64,000 bases of DNA, taken from positions 289,498 through 353,497 of the forward strand of contig NZ_KZ984554.1 of the NCBI RefSeq assembly GCF_003574445.1, given 5' to 3'. Under the pieces are notes generated by a model. That model was not told the origin of the DNA. It did not search any database and saw nothing but the letters and a program-made list of their open reading frames with translations. Position 1 is the stretch's first letter. Each line of letters starts with the position of its first letter. The DNA comes from Streptomyces sp. YIM 130001. Its GTDB lineage: Bacteria; Actinomycetota; Actinomycetes; Streptomycetales; Streptomycetaceae. Position numbers and translations under genes: made by a program. Below, one piece after another: positions 8,159 to 16,086 of this stretch.

Positions 8159-9198
8159 GCGGCCACCTCCTTGATCTCGTCGGCGGTGGCGTCCTGGACG
8201 TCGGCGGTCTTCTGGCCCGTGATGGCCAGGAACACCTCGTCGAGGCTGGGCAGATGGGTGCCGATGTCGGCGACGGCGTAGCCGCGGGCGGCGAACAGGC
8301 CGATGACGGCGGTGAGTTGCTCGTCGCTGAGGATCGGTACGTAGAGCGCGCCCTCGTCCGGCACGGCCTGCGAGCCGCCGACTCCGTCGAGGCCCGCCTC
8401 GTTCAGGTCCCGGACCATCGCGGGGAGCTGCCCGGCGTCGCCGGGTACGACGCGCAGGGTGCGGCCGCCGACCTTCGCCTTGAGCTCGTCGACCTTGCCG
8501 CCGGCGATGACCTTGCCCTTGTCGATGACCGTCAGTTCGTCGGCCAACTGCTCGGCCTCTTCCATGTACTGGGTGGTGAGCAGGACGGTCACGCCTTCGG
8601 CGACCATCCGCTGGACCTCGTCCCACACCTCGTTGCGGGTCCGCGGGTCGAGGCCGGTGGTCGGCTCGTCCAAGTACAGGATCGCGGGCCGGCCGATCAT
8701 GGAGGCGGCGAGGTCGAGGCGGCGCCGCATGCCGCCGGAGTACTGGCCGACCGCGCGCTTGGCGGATTCGGTCAGCGAGAAGCGCTCCAGCATCTCGTCG
8801 GCGCGGGAGCGGGCCGCCTTGCGCGGGAGATCGAGCAGTCGCCCGATCATGTAGAGGTTCTCCCAGCCGGAGAGCTTCTCGTCCACGGAGGCGTACTGGC
8901 CGGTGAGGCCGATGGTGCGGCGCAGCTGCCGGGGCTGGCGGACCACGTCGTAGCCGGCCACGACGGCGTGGCCCGCGTCGGGCAGGATCAGGGTGGACAG
9001 GCAGCGGACGAGCGTGGTCTTGCCCGCGCCGTTCGGCCCGAGTACACCGAGGACCGTGCCCTCGTGCACGTCCAGGTCCACCCCGTCGAGGGCCTTGGTC
9101 TCTCCGTAGTGCTTGACGAGGCCCCTCACTTCCACGGCGACGGGCGAGCCGCCGGCGCCGTGGCCGCCGGGTGTCGGGTTCTTGTCGAATCGCGTCAT
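8155..9198 (-). CDS. ABC transporter ATPase, DrrA-like (daunorubicin-resistance family)
   Basis: This is the 347-residue nucleotide-binding subunit of the exporter, cytosolic and paired with the permease at 7316. Walker A is GPNGAGKT (54-61), the signature is YSGGM (153-157), and Walker B is ILYLDEP (173-179). The C-terminal extension of about 100 residues, ending near LPSLDEVFLAITG, is characteristic of the DrrA family. I use the ATG at 9198 (MTRFDKNPTP); the in-frame upstream extension has poor composition and would swallow the promoter. Three direct heptamers spaced by 11 bases lie immediately upstream, which suggests activation by a SARP. The ATPase-first gene order is standard for DrrAB operons. 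Confidence 0.94.
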   Translation of the reverse strand: MTRFDKNPTPGGHGAGGSPVAVEVRGLVKHYGETKALDGVDLDVHEGTVLGVLGPNGAGKTTLVRCLSTLILPDAGHAVVAGYDVVRQPRQLRRTIGLTGQYASVDEKLSGWENLYMIGRLLDLPRKAARSRADEMLERFSLTESAKRAVGQYSGGMRRRLDLAASMIGRPAILYLDEPTTGLDPRTRNEVWDEVQRMVAEGVTVLLTTQYMEEAEQLADELTVIDKGKVIAGGKVDELKAKVGGRTLRVVPGDAGQLPAMVRDLNEAGLDGVGGSQAVPDEGALYVPILSDEQLTAVIGLFAARGYAVADIGTHLPSLDEVFLAITGQKTADVQDATADEIKEVAA

Positions 9199-9248
9199 AC
9201 GACAAGAGTCGCGGGCGGCGCCGACAGGCGACCGACAGACTGCCGACA
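9198..9248 (-). promoter_or_regulatory. SARP-type heptamer direct repeats upstream of the ABC exporter
   Basis: On the minus strand, TGTCGGC (9248-9242), TGTCGGT (9237-9231) and TGTCGGC (9226-9220) repeat at exact 11-base intervals with 4-base spacers. A partial match TGTCGTA (9204-9198) is in the same phase 22 bases on and overlaps the ATG. Heptamers at 11-base spacing are the known recognition layout of SARP activators. The last full repeat ends 21 bases before the start codon, and no strong -10 box is visible. Confidence 0.6.
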
Positions 9249-9402
9249 CGGGGCCTGCGGCGGCGATCGGGTACCGATATGCCGCCGATACATCGAGTCT
9301 CTGCCCGGACTTCGGTCTGCCGGCGCGGCACCCACGCACCTGAAAGTGCCTTTTGCGCGCTCTGTCTTACTCGCCGGCAACGGGGTTGCGCACTACTGGT
9401 GA

Positions 9403-9648
9403 GGTGAGGGGCGCGGCGGCTACGGCCCCGGCGCCACCCGGTACGGCTTCGACTACGTCGTACCCGTCCTCGATGCGCTGCTCGGCCACGAGGACATGTT
9501 CGGCCTCGACGTCACCACCGTGATCCCCGAGCTGACCATGGCTCCGCACTCGCCGGCACTGGCTGCGCTGCTTGCGAAGCACGAGGCATCCATGACCGAG
9601 GCCCACGACCGTGCTCGCGAGCTCGCCGCGACGATGGCCGCCGCCTGA
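9403..9648 (+). pseudogene. C-terminal remnant of an FMN-dependent NADH-azoreductase-like protein
   Basis: The reading frame ending at TGA 9646-9648 encodes GYGPGATRYGFDYVVPVLDA, then a segment with LTMAPHSPALAALLAKHEAS and a helical end. This resembles the C-terminal third of AzoR-type flavin NADH-azoreductases. The frame is closed by an in-frame TGA at 9400-9402 and has no suitable start codon or ribosome site, and no N-terminal flavodoxin part is found upstream. I read it as a decayed gene fragment between the exporter promoter and panB. The family assignment rests on a short stretch and is tentative. Confidence 0.45.
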
Positions 9649-9726
9649 GCTCCGAACCGACGTGTCCGAGGAGTACCGGTTCGACGGCGCCCCGGTGATC
9701 GGCGCGGGTCACGACCCGCTCTGTAC

Positions 9727-9770
9727 GTCGCTCGCCGGACGGGCTCGGGAGAGCCCGTCCGGCGAGCGAC
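9727..9770. terminator. Perfect 20-bp-arm hairpin downstream of panB
   Basis: Arms GTCGCTCGCCGGACGGGCTC (9727-9746) and GAGCCCGTCCGGCGAGCGAC (9751-9770) are perfectly complementary around a GGGA loop. The hairpin lies 43 bases past the panB stop, so it probably terminates panB. Its core GCCGGACGGGCT matches the dispersed element in the 3634 tandem array. Confidence 0.8.
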
Positions 9771-9812
9771 GGCACGGCGCCGAGCGGCGGGGCCGGAACG
9801 CGAACGCGCGCG

Positions 9813-10679
9813 TCAGCGCACAGAGTGTTCCGCCGCGGGGAAGGAGCCGCCGACGACGTCGTCGGCGAAGGCCTTGGCGGCATTGCCCATCACCGAGCGC
9901 AGCTCCGCGTACTGCTTCACGAAGCGGGGGACCTTGCCGTCGGTGAGGCCCATCATGTCGGTCCAGACGAGGACCTGGGCGTCGCACTCGGGGCCCGCGC
10001 CGATGCCGATCGTCGGGATCTCCAGGGAGCGGGTGACCTCCGCGGCCAGCTCCGCCGGGACCAGTTCGAGGACGACCGCGAAGGCGCCGGCGGCCTGCGC
10101 GGCCTTGGCGTCGTTCACCAGGCGGTGGGCCGCCTCGTCGCCGCGGCCCTGTACCCGGTACCCCATCGTGTTGACGGACTGCGGGGTGAGGCCCAGGTGG
10201 GACATCACGGGGATGCCGGACTGGACGATCAACTCGGTCTGCGCCAGGGAGCGTTCGCCGCCCTCCAGCTTGATGGCGCCGACCCCGGCCTCCTTGACCA
10301 GGCGAGTCGCCGAGCGCAGTGCCTGCACGGGTCCCTCCTGGTAGCTGCCGAAGGGGAGGTCGCCGACGATCAGGGCGCGGCTCGTGCCGCGTACGACCGC
10401 GGCCGAGAGCATCGCGATCTGGTCGAGGGTGACGGGGACGGTGGTGTCGTACCCCAGGTGACAGTTGCCCATCGAGTCGCCGACCAGCATCACGGGGATG
10501 CCGGCCTCGTCGAAGACCGAGGCGGTCATCGCGTCGTAGGCGGTGAGCATCGGCCACTTCTCGCCGCGCTCCTTGGCGGTGACGATGTCGCGGACGGTGA
10601 TGCGGCGTGTGCCCTTGCCGCCGTACAGCGCTTTGCTGCTGTCGACGGGCTGTGTGCGGGCAGCCGAGATCTCCTGCAT
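9813..10679 (-). CDS. panB: 3-methyl-2-oxobutanoate hydroxymethyltransferase
   Basis: PanB transfers a hydroxymethyl group from methylene-tetrahydrofolate to 2-oxoisovalerate to make ketopantoate, the first committed step toward pantothenate and coenzyme A. The 288-residue length fits a complete enzyme, with an N-terminal extension of about 25 residues that is common in actinobacteria. Family motifs are TAYDAMTASVFDEAGIPV, LVGDSMGN, IKLEGG, GIPVMSHLGLTPQSV and IGIGAGPECDAQVLV. The ATG at 10679 is preceded by AAGGAG seven bases away. It is transcribed alone, divergent from the MFS efflux gene, and followed by a strong hairpin. Confidence 0.96.
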   Translation of the reverse strand: MQEISAARTQPVDSSKALYGGKGTRRITVRDIVTAKERGEKWPMLTAYDAMTASVFDEAGIPVMLVGDSMGNCHLGYDTTVPVTLDQIAMLSAAVVRGTSRALIVGDLPFGSYQEGPVQALRSATRLVKEAGVGAIKLEGGERSLAQTELIVQSGIPVMSHLGLTPQSVNTMGYRVQGRGDEAAHRLVNDAKAAQAAGAFAVVLELVPAELAAEVTRSLEIPTIGIGAGPECDAQVLVWTDMMGLTDGKVPRFVKQYAELRSVMGNAAKAFADDVVGGSFPAAEHSVR

Positions 10680-10809
10680 GGCACGGCTCCTTCAGGTCAT
10701 CTCGAGGCGCCCTGACGGCGTCCCCGGATCCCTTCCATGGTGGCATCCCGTGCCGCGTTGCGGCTAGGTCGTGTCCACCCGGATCCCGCCCGGCCGCAGG
10801 CAAAATCTT

Positions 10810-10832
10810 TACAATACGAGACGGTCTCGTAT
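10810..10832 (+). promoter_or_regulatory. Promoter -10 box overlapped by a perfect 19-bp operator
   Basis: ATACGAGACGGTCTCGTAT (10814-10832) is a perfect inverted repeat with 9-base arms around one central base. A -10-like TACAAT (10810-10815) overlaps its left end, and the MFS start lies 24 bases downstream. The geometry is that of a TetR repressor blocking the promoter; the TetR gene at 12580 is the natural candidate. Confidence 0.75.
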
Positions 10833-10856
10833 CGAAATGGCTCTACGCTGACGTCC

Positions 10857-12440
10857 ATGACTTCACCCACCACCGAACGCCGCGTGCCGGAGGCCGTCCA
10901 CCGCCGCCGGTGGGCCATCCTCGCCGTGCTGATGTTCAGCCTGCTGATCGTCGTCCTCGACAACTCGATCCTGAACGTGGCTGTCAAGGTCATCGCCACC
11001 CCCGAGCCGATCGGCCTCGGAGCCACCCAGAGCGAGCTCGAATGGGCCATCAACTCCTACACCCTGGTCTTCGCCGGGCTGCTGTTCACCGCCGGCCTGC
11101 TCGGTGACCGGCTCGGCCGCAAGAAGATGCTGATGACCGGCACGCTGGTGTTCGGCATCGGATCGGTGCTCGCGGCCGTCTCCGCTTCGCCCGGCCAACT
11201 CATCGCGTTCCGGGCCGTGATGGGTCTCGGCGGCGCCCTGGTGATGCCCGCCACCCTGGCCATCCTGATGAACGTCTTCGAGCGCGACGAGCAGCCCAAG
11301 GCCATCGGCATCTGGGCCGGCAGCGTGGGCCTGGCGATAGCCGTCGGCCCCATCACCGGAGGCGTGCTCCTCGACCACTTCTGGTGGGGCTCGGTCTTCC
11401 TGGTCAACGTTCCCGTGGTGGTCCTCGCCCTGATCGGCATGCTGTTCCTGGTGCCCGAGTCCAAGGATCCCCGGCCAGGTCGGCTCGACCCGATCGGCGT
11501 CGGCCTGTCCATCGCGGGGCTCGTGCTCCTCGTGTTCGGCATCATCCGCGGCGGCGAACTCGCCGACTTCACCGACCCGTTGGTGCTCCTCACCACTGGC
11601 GCGGGCATCGCCGTCCTGGCCGGCTTCGTGGTCCACGAGAAGCGCATCGAGAACCCGTCGATCGACATCTCGTACTTCCGCAAGCCCGCCTTCGCCGCCG
11701 CGGTCTCCGCGATCGCGCTCGTCTTCTTCGCCCTGATGGGCGTGACCTTCTTCTCCGCCTTCTATCTGCAGAGCGTGCGCGGCTACACGCCCCTGCAGTC
11801 GGGCCTGATGATTCTGCCCCTCGCCGTCGCCCAGATGGCGTTCGCGCCCCGTGCGCGGCTGGTCGTCGACCGGTTCGGGGCGCGGCTCACCTGCACGGTG
11901 GGCATGAGTCTGGTGGCCGTCGGGCTCGCGTCGTTCACGATGTTCGACGCGGACACCCCGGTCTGGGTGATGGGGATCGTCTTCTTCGTCCAGGGCACCG
12001 GGATGGCGCACATCATGCCGCCGGTCACTGTCGCCATCATGCAGGCGCTGCCACGGGAGAAGGCCGGTTCGGGCTCAGCCCTGAACAGCACCTTCCGCCA
12101 GGTCGGGGGTGCTCTCGGGATCGCCGTGCTCGGTTCCGTCCTGTCCACCGTGTACCGCAGCGAGATCGAGGGCAGCCTCGGCGCCGTTCCGGCGGGCGTA
12201 CGGGACGCGGCAGGCGAATCGATCGAGGCCACCCTGGGCGTGGCGGAACGGCTGGGTCCTGCCGGCCGCGACCTGGTCGGCCCCGCACACGACGCGTTCC
12301 TGCACGCCATGCACATCACGGCGGTCGGCTCGGCGGCCGTCGCCCTGATCGGCGCGCTGGTGGTGGGCCTGTTCCTGCCGGGCCGCAGCACGCCCCAGGC
12401 AGAAGCGCCCGCCGAGGAACCGGTGACCGCGGACCGCTGA
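10857..12440 (+). CDS. MFS drug efflux transporter, DHA2 (EmrB/QacA) family
   Basis: This 527-residue protein has 14 predicted transmembrane helices, the DHA2 layout of proton-driven multidrug antiporters in the cytoplasmic membrane. The first helix carries [10 protein letters not shown], the motif with the membrane-embedded Asp of the family. The loop after helix 2 has GDRLGRKK (motif A), and [15 protein letters not shown] matches motif C of antiporters. The ATG at 10857 is used because longer in-frame starts would include the operator and divergent promoter. A perfect palindrome at 10814-10832 and a TetR gene immediately downstream indicate drug-inducible repression. The substrate is unknown. 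Confidence 0.93.
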   Translation: MTSPTTERRVPEAVHRRRWAILAVLMFSLLIVVLDNSILNVAVKVIATPEPIGLGATQSELEWAINSYTLVFAGLLFTAGLLGDRLGRKKMLMTGTLVFGIGSVLAAVSASPGQLIAFRAVMGLGGALVMPATLAILMNVFERDEQPKAIGIWAGSVGLAIAVGPITGGVLLDHFWWGSVFLVNVPVVVLALIGMLFLVPESKDPRPGRLDPIGVGLSIAGLVLLVFGIIRGGELADFTDPLVLLTTGAGIAVLAGFVVHEKRIENPSIDISYFRKPAFAAAVSAIALVFFALMGVTFFSAFYLQSVRGYTPLQSGLMILPLAVAQMAFAPRARLVVDRFGARLTCTVGMSLVAVGLASFTMFDADTPVWVMGIVFFVQGTGMAHIMPPVTVAIMQALPREKAGSGSALNSTFRQVGGALGIAVLGSVLSTVYRSEIEGSLGAVPAGVRDAAGESIEATLGVAERLGPAGRDLVGPAHDAFLHAMHITAVGSAAVALIGALVVGLFLPGRSTPQAEAPAEEPVTADR

Positions 12441-12579
12441 GCCCCGGCGCCCCGGCTGCCGCTCGAACGGGGGCGCGCGAGAGGCCGGGACCGCCTCCCG
12501 CGGCAGGATCGGCTCCGACCTCCCCGCCGGGCGCGGGACAATCGTCCCGACGGCGGGCGTGACGACAGGGAGGACCGGC

Positions 12580-13284
12580 ATGGGGCTCGGAGAGCGGAGC
12601 GGCGGGGCGCACGAGAGGCGAGCCGGCACCCGGGGCGCAGCCGCCGGAGCCGCGGCCGGTGCCGAGGCCGGTGCCCGCGTCGCCCGCGGCCGCCCCCGCA
12701 GCGAGGCCGTCGAGCGCGCCATCTTCGAAGGGGTACTCACCGTCCTCGAAGAGGGCGTACCGCTGGCCGCTCTCTCGATCGAACGCATCGCCCGCACCGC
12801 GGGGGTGGGCAAGGCCACCATCTACCGGCGCTGGTCCGGCAAGGAGGAACTCCTGGTCGAGGTGCTCGCCGCGATGGAGGACCCCGGTCCCGAACTCGCC
12901 GGGATCGATGTACGGGACGACCTGGTGGCCCTCGTCGAGGGCATCCGGCAGCGCGGACTCGCCAAGCGCAACTCCGCCCTCCTGAGCAACCTCGTCGCGC
13001 AGGCGAAGACCTTTCCGAAGCTCTGGGACTTGTACCACCGCAATGTCGTCGCGGAGCGGGCCGCCCAGATGCGCGACGTGCTGCGCCGAGGGGTGGAGTC
13101 CGGGGAGATCAGGGGCGACCTGGACCCGGAACTGATGGGCCTCCTGATCACCGGCCCGATGCTGACCCGCACGATCCTGCACTCCGACGACCCGCTGCCC
13201 GAAGGCCTCTCCGAGACCGTCGTCGACGCGGTGCTCTCGGGGCTCAGGCCGGCGGACGGCGAACCCGGTGCGAGCGGCAGGTGA
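12580..13284 (+). CDS. TetR-family repressor, probable regulator of the MFS gene
   Basis: This 234-residue regulator has an Ala/Gly-rich N-terminal extension of about 38 residues, then GRPRSEAVERAIFEGVLTVL and a TetR helix-turn-helix (SIERIARTAGVGKATIYRRW, about residues 67-86). The C-terminal half (TetR_C-like, with LVALVEGIRQRGLAKRN) would bind the ligand. The ATG at 12580 has AGGGAGGA upstream, better than the GTG at 12559. It lies 139 bases downstream of the MFS gene on the same strand and is probably co-transcribed, so it would repress its own operon through the 10814-10832 palindrome. The pairing is inference from position. Confidence 0.9.
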   Translation: MGLGERSGGAHERRAGTRGAAAGAAAGAEAGARVARGRPRSEAVERAIFEGVLTVLEEGVPLAALSIERIARTAGVGKATIYRRWSGKEELLVEVLAAMEDPGPELAGIDVRDDLVALVEGIRQRGLAKRNSALLSNLVAQAKTFPKLWDLYHRNVVAERAAQMRDVLRRGVESGEIRGDLDPELMGLLITGPMLTRTILHSDDPLPEGLSETVVDAVLSGLRPADGEPGASGR

Positions 13285-13483
13285 GCCCGTACCGCTCTGT
13301 CCGCATCCCGTCCCGTTCGTGTCACGGACATCACTCCTGCCCCCGGCCGGGGAACCCGGTCCGACAGGCCGGACGTCCTCAGCACCGTACGGCCGCGCTC
13401 CGGGGCGGCGAGGAGCACCGTCCGTATCCCCTAGGGTTTCGGGGCAGGGGACGGTGTGCACGGCAGGTCAGTGAGGCGACGGT

Positions 13484-14506
13484 ATGGCGCAGGCGTACGC
13501 GACGGAGACGGGCCACGACGGGTCCGGCCCCGAGAGCCGGACGGACCGCATGCGCCGGGCCCTGACCGGCCTGCGGCACGATCGCGGGATCTGGCGCCGT
13601 GGCCTGGTGCTCGCCGCGATCGCCGTACTGATCGCCATGGTCATGGGCCTGCACGCGCGTGTGCCGAACGCCGTGGGCAACCTGGGCAGCCTCGTCGAGA
13701 CCTTCCTGCCCTGGCTGGGCCTCGGGATCCCCGTCGTGATCGTCCTGGCGTTCGTACGGCGTTCCGCCACGGCGCTGATCGCCACGGTCCTGCCGGTGGT
13801 GGTCTGGCTGAACATGTTCGGCGGCCTCGTCTTCGACAAGTCCGGTTCCGGCGGCGACCTCACCGTCGTCACCCACAACGTCAACGCGGAGAACACGGAC
13901 CCCGGGGGAACCGCGGCCGAGATCGCCGCCTCCGGCGCGGACGTGGTGGCCCTGGAGGAACTGACCCAGGACGACCTGCCCGCCTACCGCGAGGCGCTGG
14001 CCGGCACCTTCAAGTACCGCACGGTCGAAGGCACCGTCGGGGTGTGGAGCAAGTACCCGCTCAGCGACAGCAAGGCCGTCGACATCAAGCTCGGCTGGAG
14101 CCGGGCCCTGCGCACCACCGTCGCGACCCCTGAGGGCAAGGTCGCCGTCTTCGCCGCGCACCTGCCCTCGGTCCGGGTCAAGCTCGACGCCGGGTTCACC
14201 GCCGGGCAGCGCGACCGGAGCGCGCAGGCGCTCGGCGTCGCGATCCGGGACGAGCCGCTCGACCGGGTCATCCTGCTCGGCGACCTCAACGGCACGATGA
14301 ACGACCGCGCCCTTTCGCCGGTCACCTCGCAACTCCGCTCGACCCAGGGCGCGGCCGGCGACGGGTTCGGCTTCAGTTGGCCGGCCGCCTTCCCGATGGC
14401 ACGGATCGACCAGATCATGGTGCGCGGGGTGGAGCCGGAGTCGTCCTGGGCGCTGGGCCGCACGGACAGCGACCACCTTCCGCTGGCGGCTTCGGTCCGG
14501 CTCTGA
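13484..14506 (+). CDS. Membrane-anchored endonuclease/exonuclease/phosphatase family protein
   Basis: This 340-residue protein has a basic cytosolic N-terminus, three transmembrane helices (about 39-55, 70-91, 96-115) and an extracytoplasmic EEP catalytic domain. Active-site elements are HNVNAEN (131-137), the acidic pair around Glu159, GDLN (266-269), RIDQIM (307-312) and SDHLP (329-333), all present, so the enzyme should be active on a phosphodiester or phosphomonoester outside the membrane. The family includes DNases, sphingomyelinases and inositol phosphatases; the substrate cannot be chosen from sequence. It stands alone between the TetR gene and a second MFS gene. Confidence 0.9.
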   Translation: MAQAYATETGHDGSGPESRTDRMRRALTGLRHDRGIWRRGLVLAAIAVLIAMVMGLHARVPNAVGNLGSLVETFLPWLGLGIPVVIVLAFVRRSATALIATVLPVVVWLNMFGGLVFDKSGSGGDLTVVTHNVNAENTDPGGTAAEIAASGADVVALEELTQDDLPAYREALAGTFKYRTVEGTVGVWSKYPLSDSKAVDIKLGWSRALRTTVATPEGKVAVFAAHLPSVRVKLDAGFTAGQRDRSAQALGVAIRDEPLDRVILLGDLNGTMNDRALSPVTSQLRSTQGAAGDGFGFSWPAAFPMARIDQIMVRGVEPESSWALGRTDSDHLPLAASVRL

Positions 14507-14758
14507 ATCCAGGGGCGGGCGTACCGCGCGAGACGTGCGGGACCTGCCGCCCGGCTCGCGGGACCTGCCTGCCGGCCTCGGGGCGAGTGGCCGGCGTCAC
14601 GGCGCGCTCCGGGGCCCGACCGGTGGCCGACATCGAGTGTTAACACCGCGGAATACAAGACCTGCGAGACTTTGTTCCGTTCAAGAACTTATCGGGCCGT
14701 ATCCACCGGACGATCTCCGGTCGATGCGGCCTTCCTCCTGCTGTTCGAAAGGCCTCTC

Positions 14759-15979
14759 ATGCCTCTGGCGCTGCTCGCGCTCGCCGTCTCCGCCTTCGGC
14801 ATCGGCACCACCGAGTTCGTGATGATGGGCCTGCTGCCCGATGTCGCGGGCGATCTCGGCACCTCGGTGCCCACCGCGGGCTACCTCGTCTCCGCGTACG
14901 CCATCGGAGTCGTCGTCGGGGCCCCGCTCCTGACCGGATTCGGCTCGCGCATCCCGCGTAAGCGGATGCTTCTGCTCCTGATGGCCGTCTTCACCGTCGG
15001 CAACCTCGCCTCGGCGCTCGCGCCGGGCTTCGGCACCCTCGCCGCGAGCCGGGTGCTCGCGGGTCTTCCGCACGGTGCCTTCTTCGGGGTCGGAGCGGTG
15101 GTCGCCGCCCGCCTGGTACGCAAGGACCGGCAGGCCCGTGCGGTCGCCACCATGTTCCTCGGCCTCACCGTGGCCAACATCGTCGGCGTACCCGCCGCAA
15201 CCCTGCTCGGCCAACACCTCGGCTGGCGCGCCACGTTCCTCGTCGTCGCAGCGATCGGGCTGGTCTCGATGGCGGCACTCGCCCGCTGTGTGCCGGACAT
15301 GCCGCGCGACACCACGCAGAGCGTCCGTCGCGAGGTCAGGGCGCTGGGCGACCGTCAGGTGGTGCTCGCCCTGCTCACCGCCGTCTTCGGCTTCGCCGGT
15401 GTCTTCGCGGTGTACTCCTACCTCGCGTCGATCACCACCGAGGTGATGGGCTTCTCGACGTCGAGCGTGACGCTGGTCCTCGCGCTCTTCGGTATCGGTA
15501 TGACGCTCGGTGCACTCGCCGCGGGACCCCTCACCGACCGGGCGCTGCGTCCGACGCTGTACGGCTCGCTCGGTGCGCTCGCCGTCGTCCTGGTCGCCTT
15601 CCACTTCACCTCGCACGTGAAGTGGGCGGCGCTGGTGACCGTCGTCCTGCTCGGCGCGGTGGGCTTCATGACCACGACGCCCCTGCAGATGCTGGTGATG
15701 CGCAAGGCCGAGCACGCCCCGACGCTCGCCTCCGCCTCCAACCACTCGGCCTTCAACCTGGCCAACGCCGGCGGAGCCTGGATCGGCGGTGTCGCCATCG
15801 CCGCCGGCTGGGGCTGGACCTCTCCCACCCTCGTCGGTGCCGTACTGGCCGTCGTCGGCCTGGCGATCGCCGTCACCGCCGGACTCCTCGACCGCGAGCC
15901 CGCACGGGACAGCTCCCGGGTGGTGGCCTCCGGCGGTGCCACCGCCGAGCACGCTCCTTCCGGGGAACGGGTGGGCTGA
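14759..15979 (+). CDS. MFS transporter, DHA1 family (AraJ/Cmr-like)
   Basis: This 406-residue membrane protein has 12 predicted helices. The start MPLALLALAVSAFGIGTTEF followed by VMMGLLPDVA is the hallmark of the AraJ/YdhP/chloramphenicol-efflux branch of the DHA1 family. Motif A is weak (GSRIPRKRMLLL). The ATG at 14759-14761 has AAGG upstream, and longer frames lack it. The upstream region holds a short GTTCAAGAAC palindrome (14679-14688) that might be an operator. The C-terminal tail is hydrophilic. The transported compound is unknown; efflux of a drug or sugar is the family expectation. It is convergent with nadE, with a strong hairpin between the two. Confidence 0.9.
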   Translation: MPLALLALAVSAFGIGTTEFVMMGLLPDVAGDLGTSVPTAGYLVSAYAIGVVVGAPLLTGFGSRIPRKRMLLLLMAVFTVGNLASALAPGFGTLAASRVLAGLPHGAFFGVGAVVAARLVRKDRQARAVATMFLGLTVANIVGVPAATLLGQHLGWRATFLVVAAIGLVSMAALARCVPDMPRDTTQSVRREVRALGDRQVVLALLTAVFGFAGVFAVYSYLASITTEVMGFSTSSVTLVLALFGIGMTLGALAAGPLTDRALRPTLYGSLGALAVVLVAFHFTSHVKWAALVTVVLLGAVGFMTTTPLQMLVMRKAEHAPTLASASNHSAFNLANAGGAWIGGVAIAAGWGWTSPTLVGAVLAVVGLAIAVTAGLLDREPARDSSRVVASGGATAEHAPSGERVG

Positions 15980-16015
15980 ACCCGGGCCGACAGGCCCTGG
16001 ATGCCGCGAACGAAC

Positions 16016-16066
16016 GCGAAGGGCCGCCGCACCGACTTCTTCCGAGTCGGTGCGGCGGCCCTTCGC
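16016..16066. terminator. Bidirectional 22-bp-arm terminator between the MFS gene and nadE
   Basis: Arms 16016-16037 and 16045-16066 are perfectly complementary over 22 bases around a 7-base loop; each arm contains GGGCCGCCGCACCGACT or its complement. It lies between two convergent genes and should stop both. The left arm starts 36 bases past the MFS stop. Confidence 0.88.
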
Positions 16067-16086
16067 GCTGTTCCGGGCTCGCGGAG

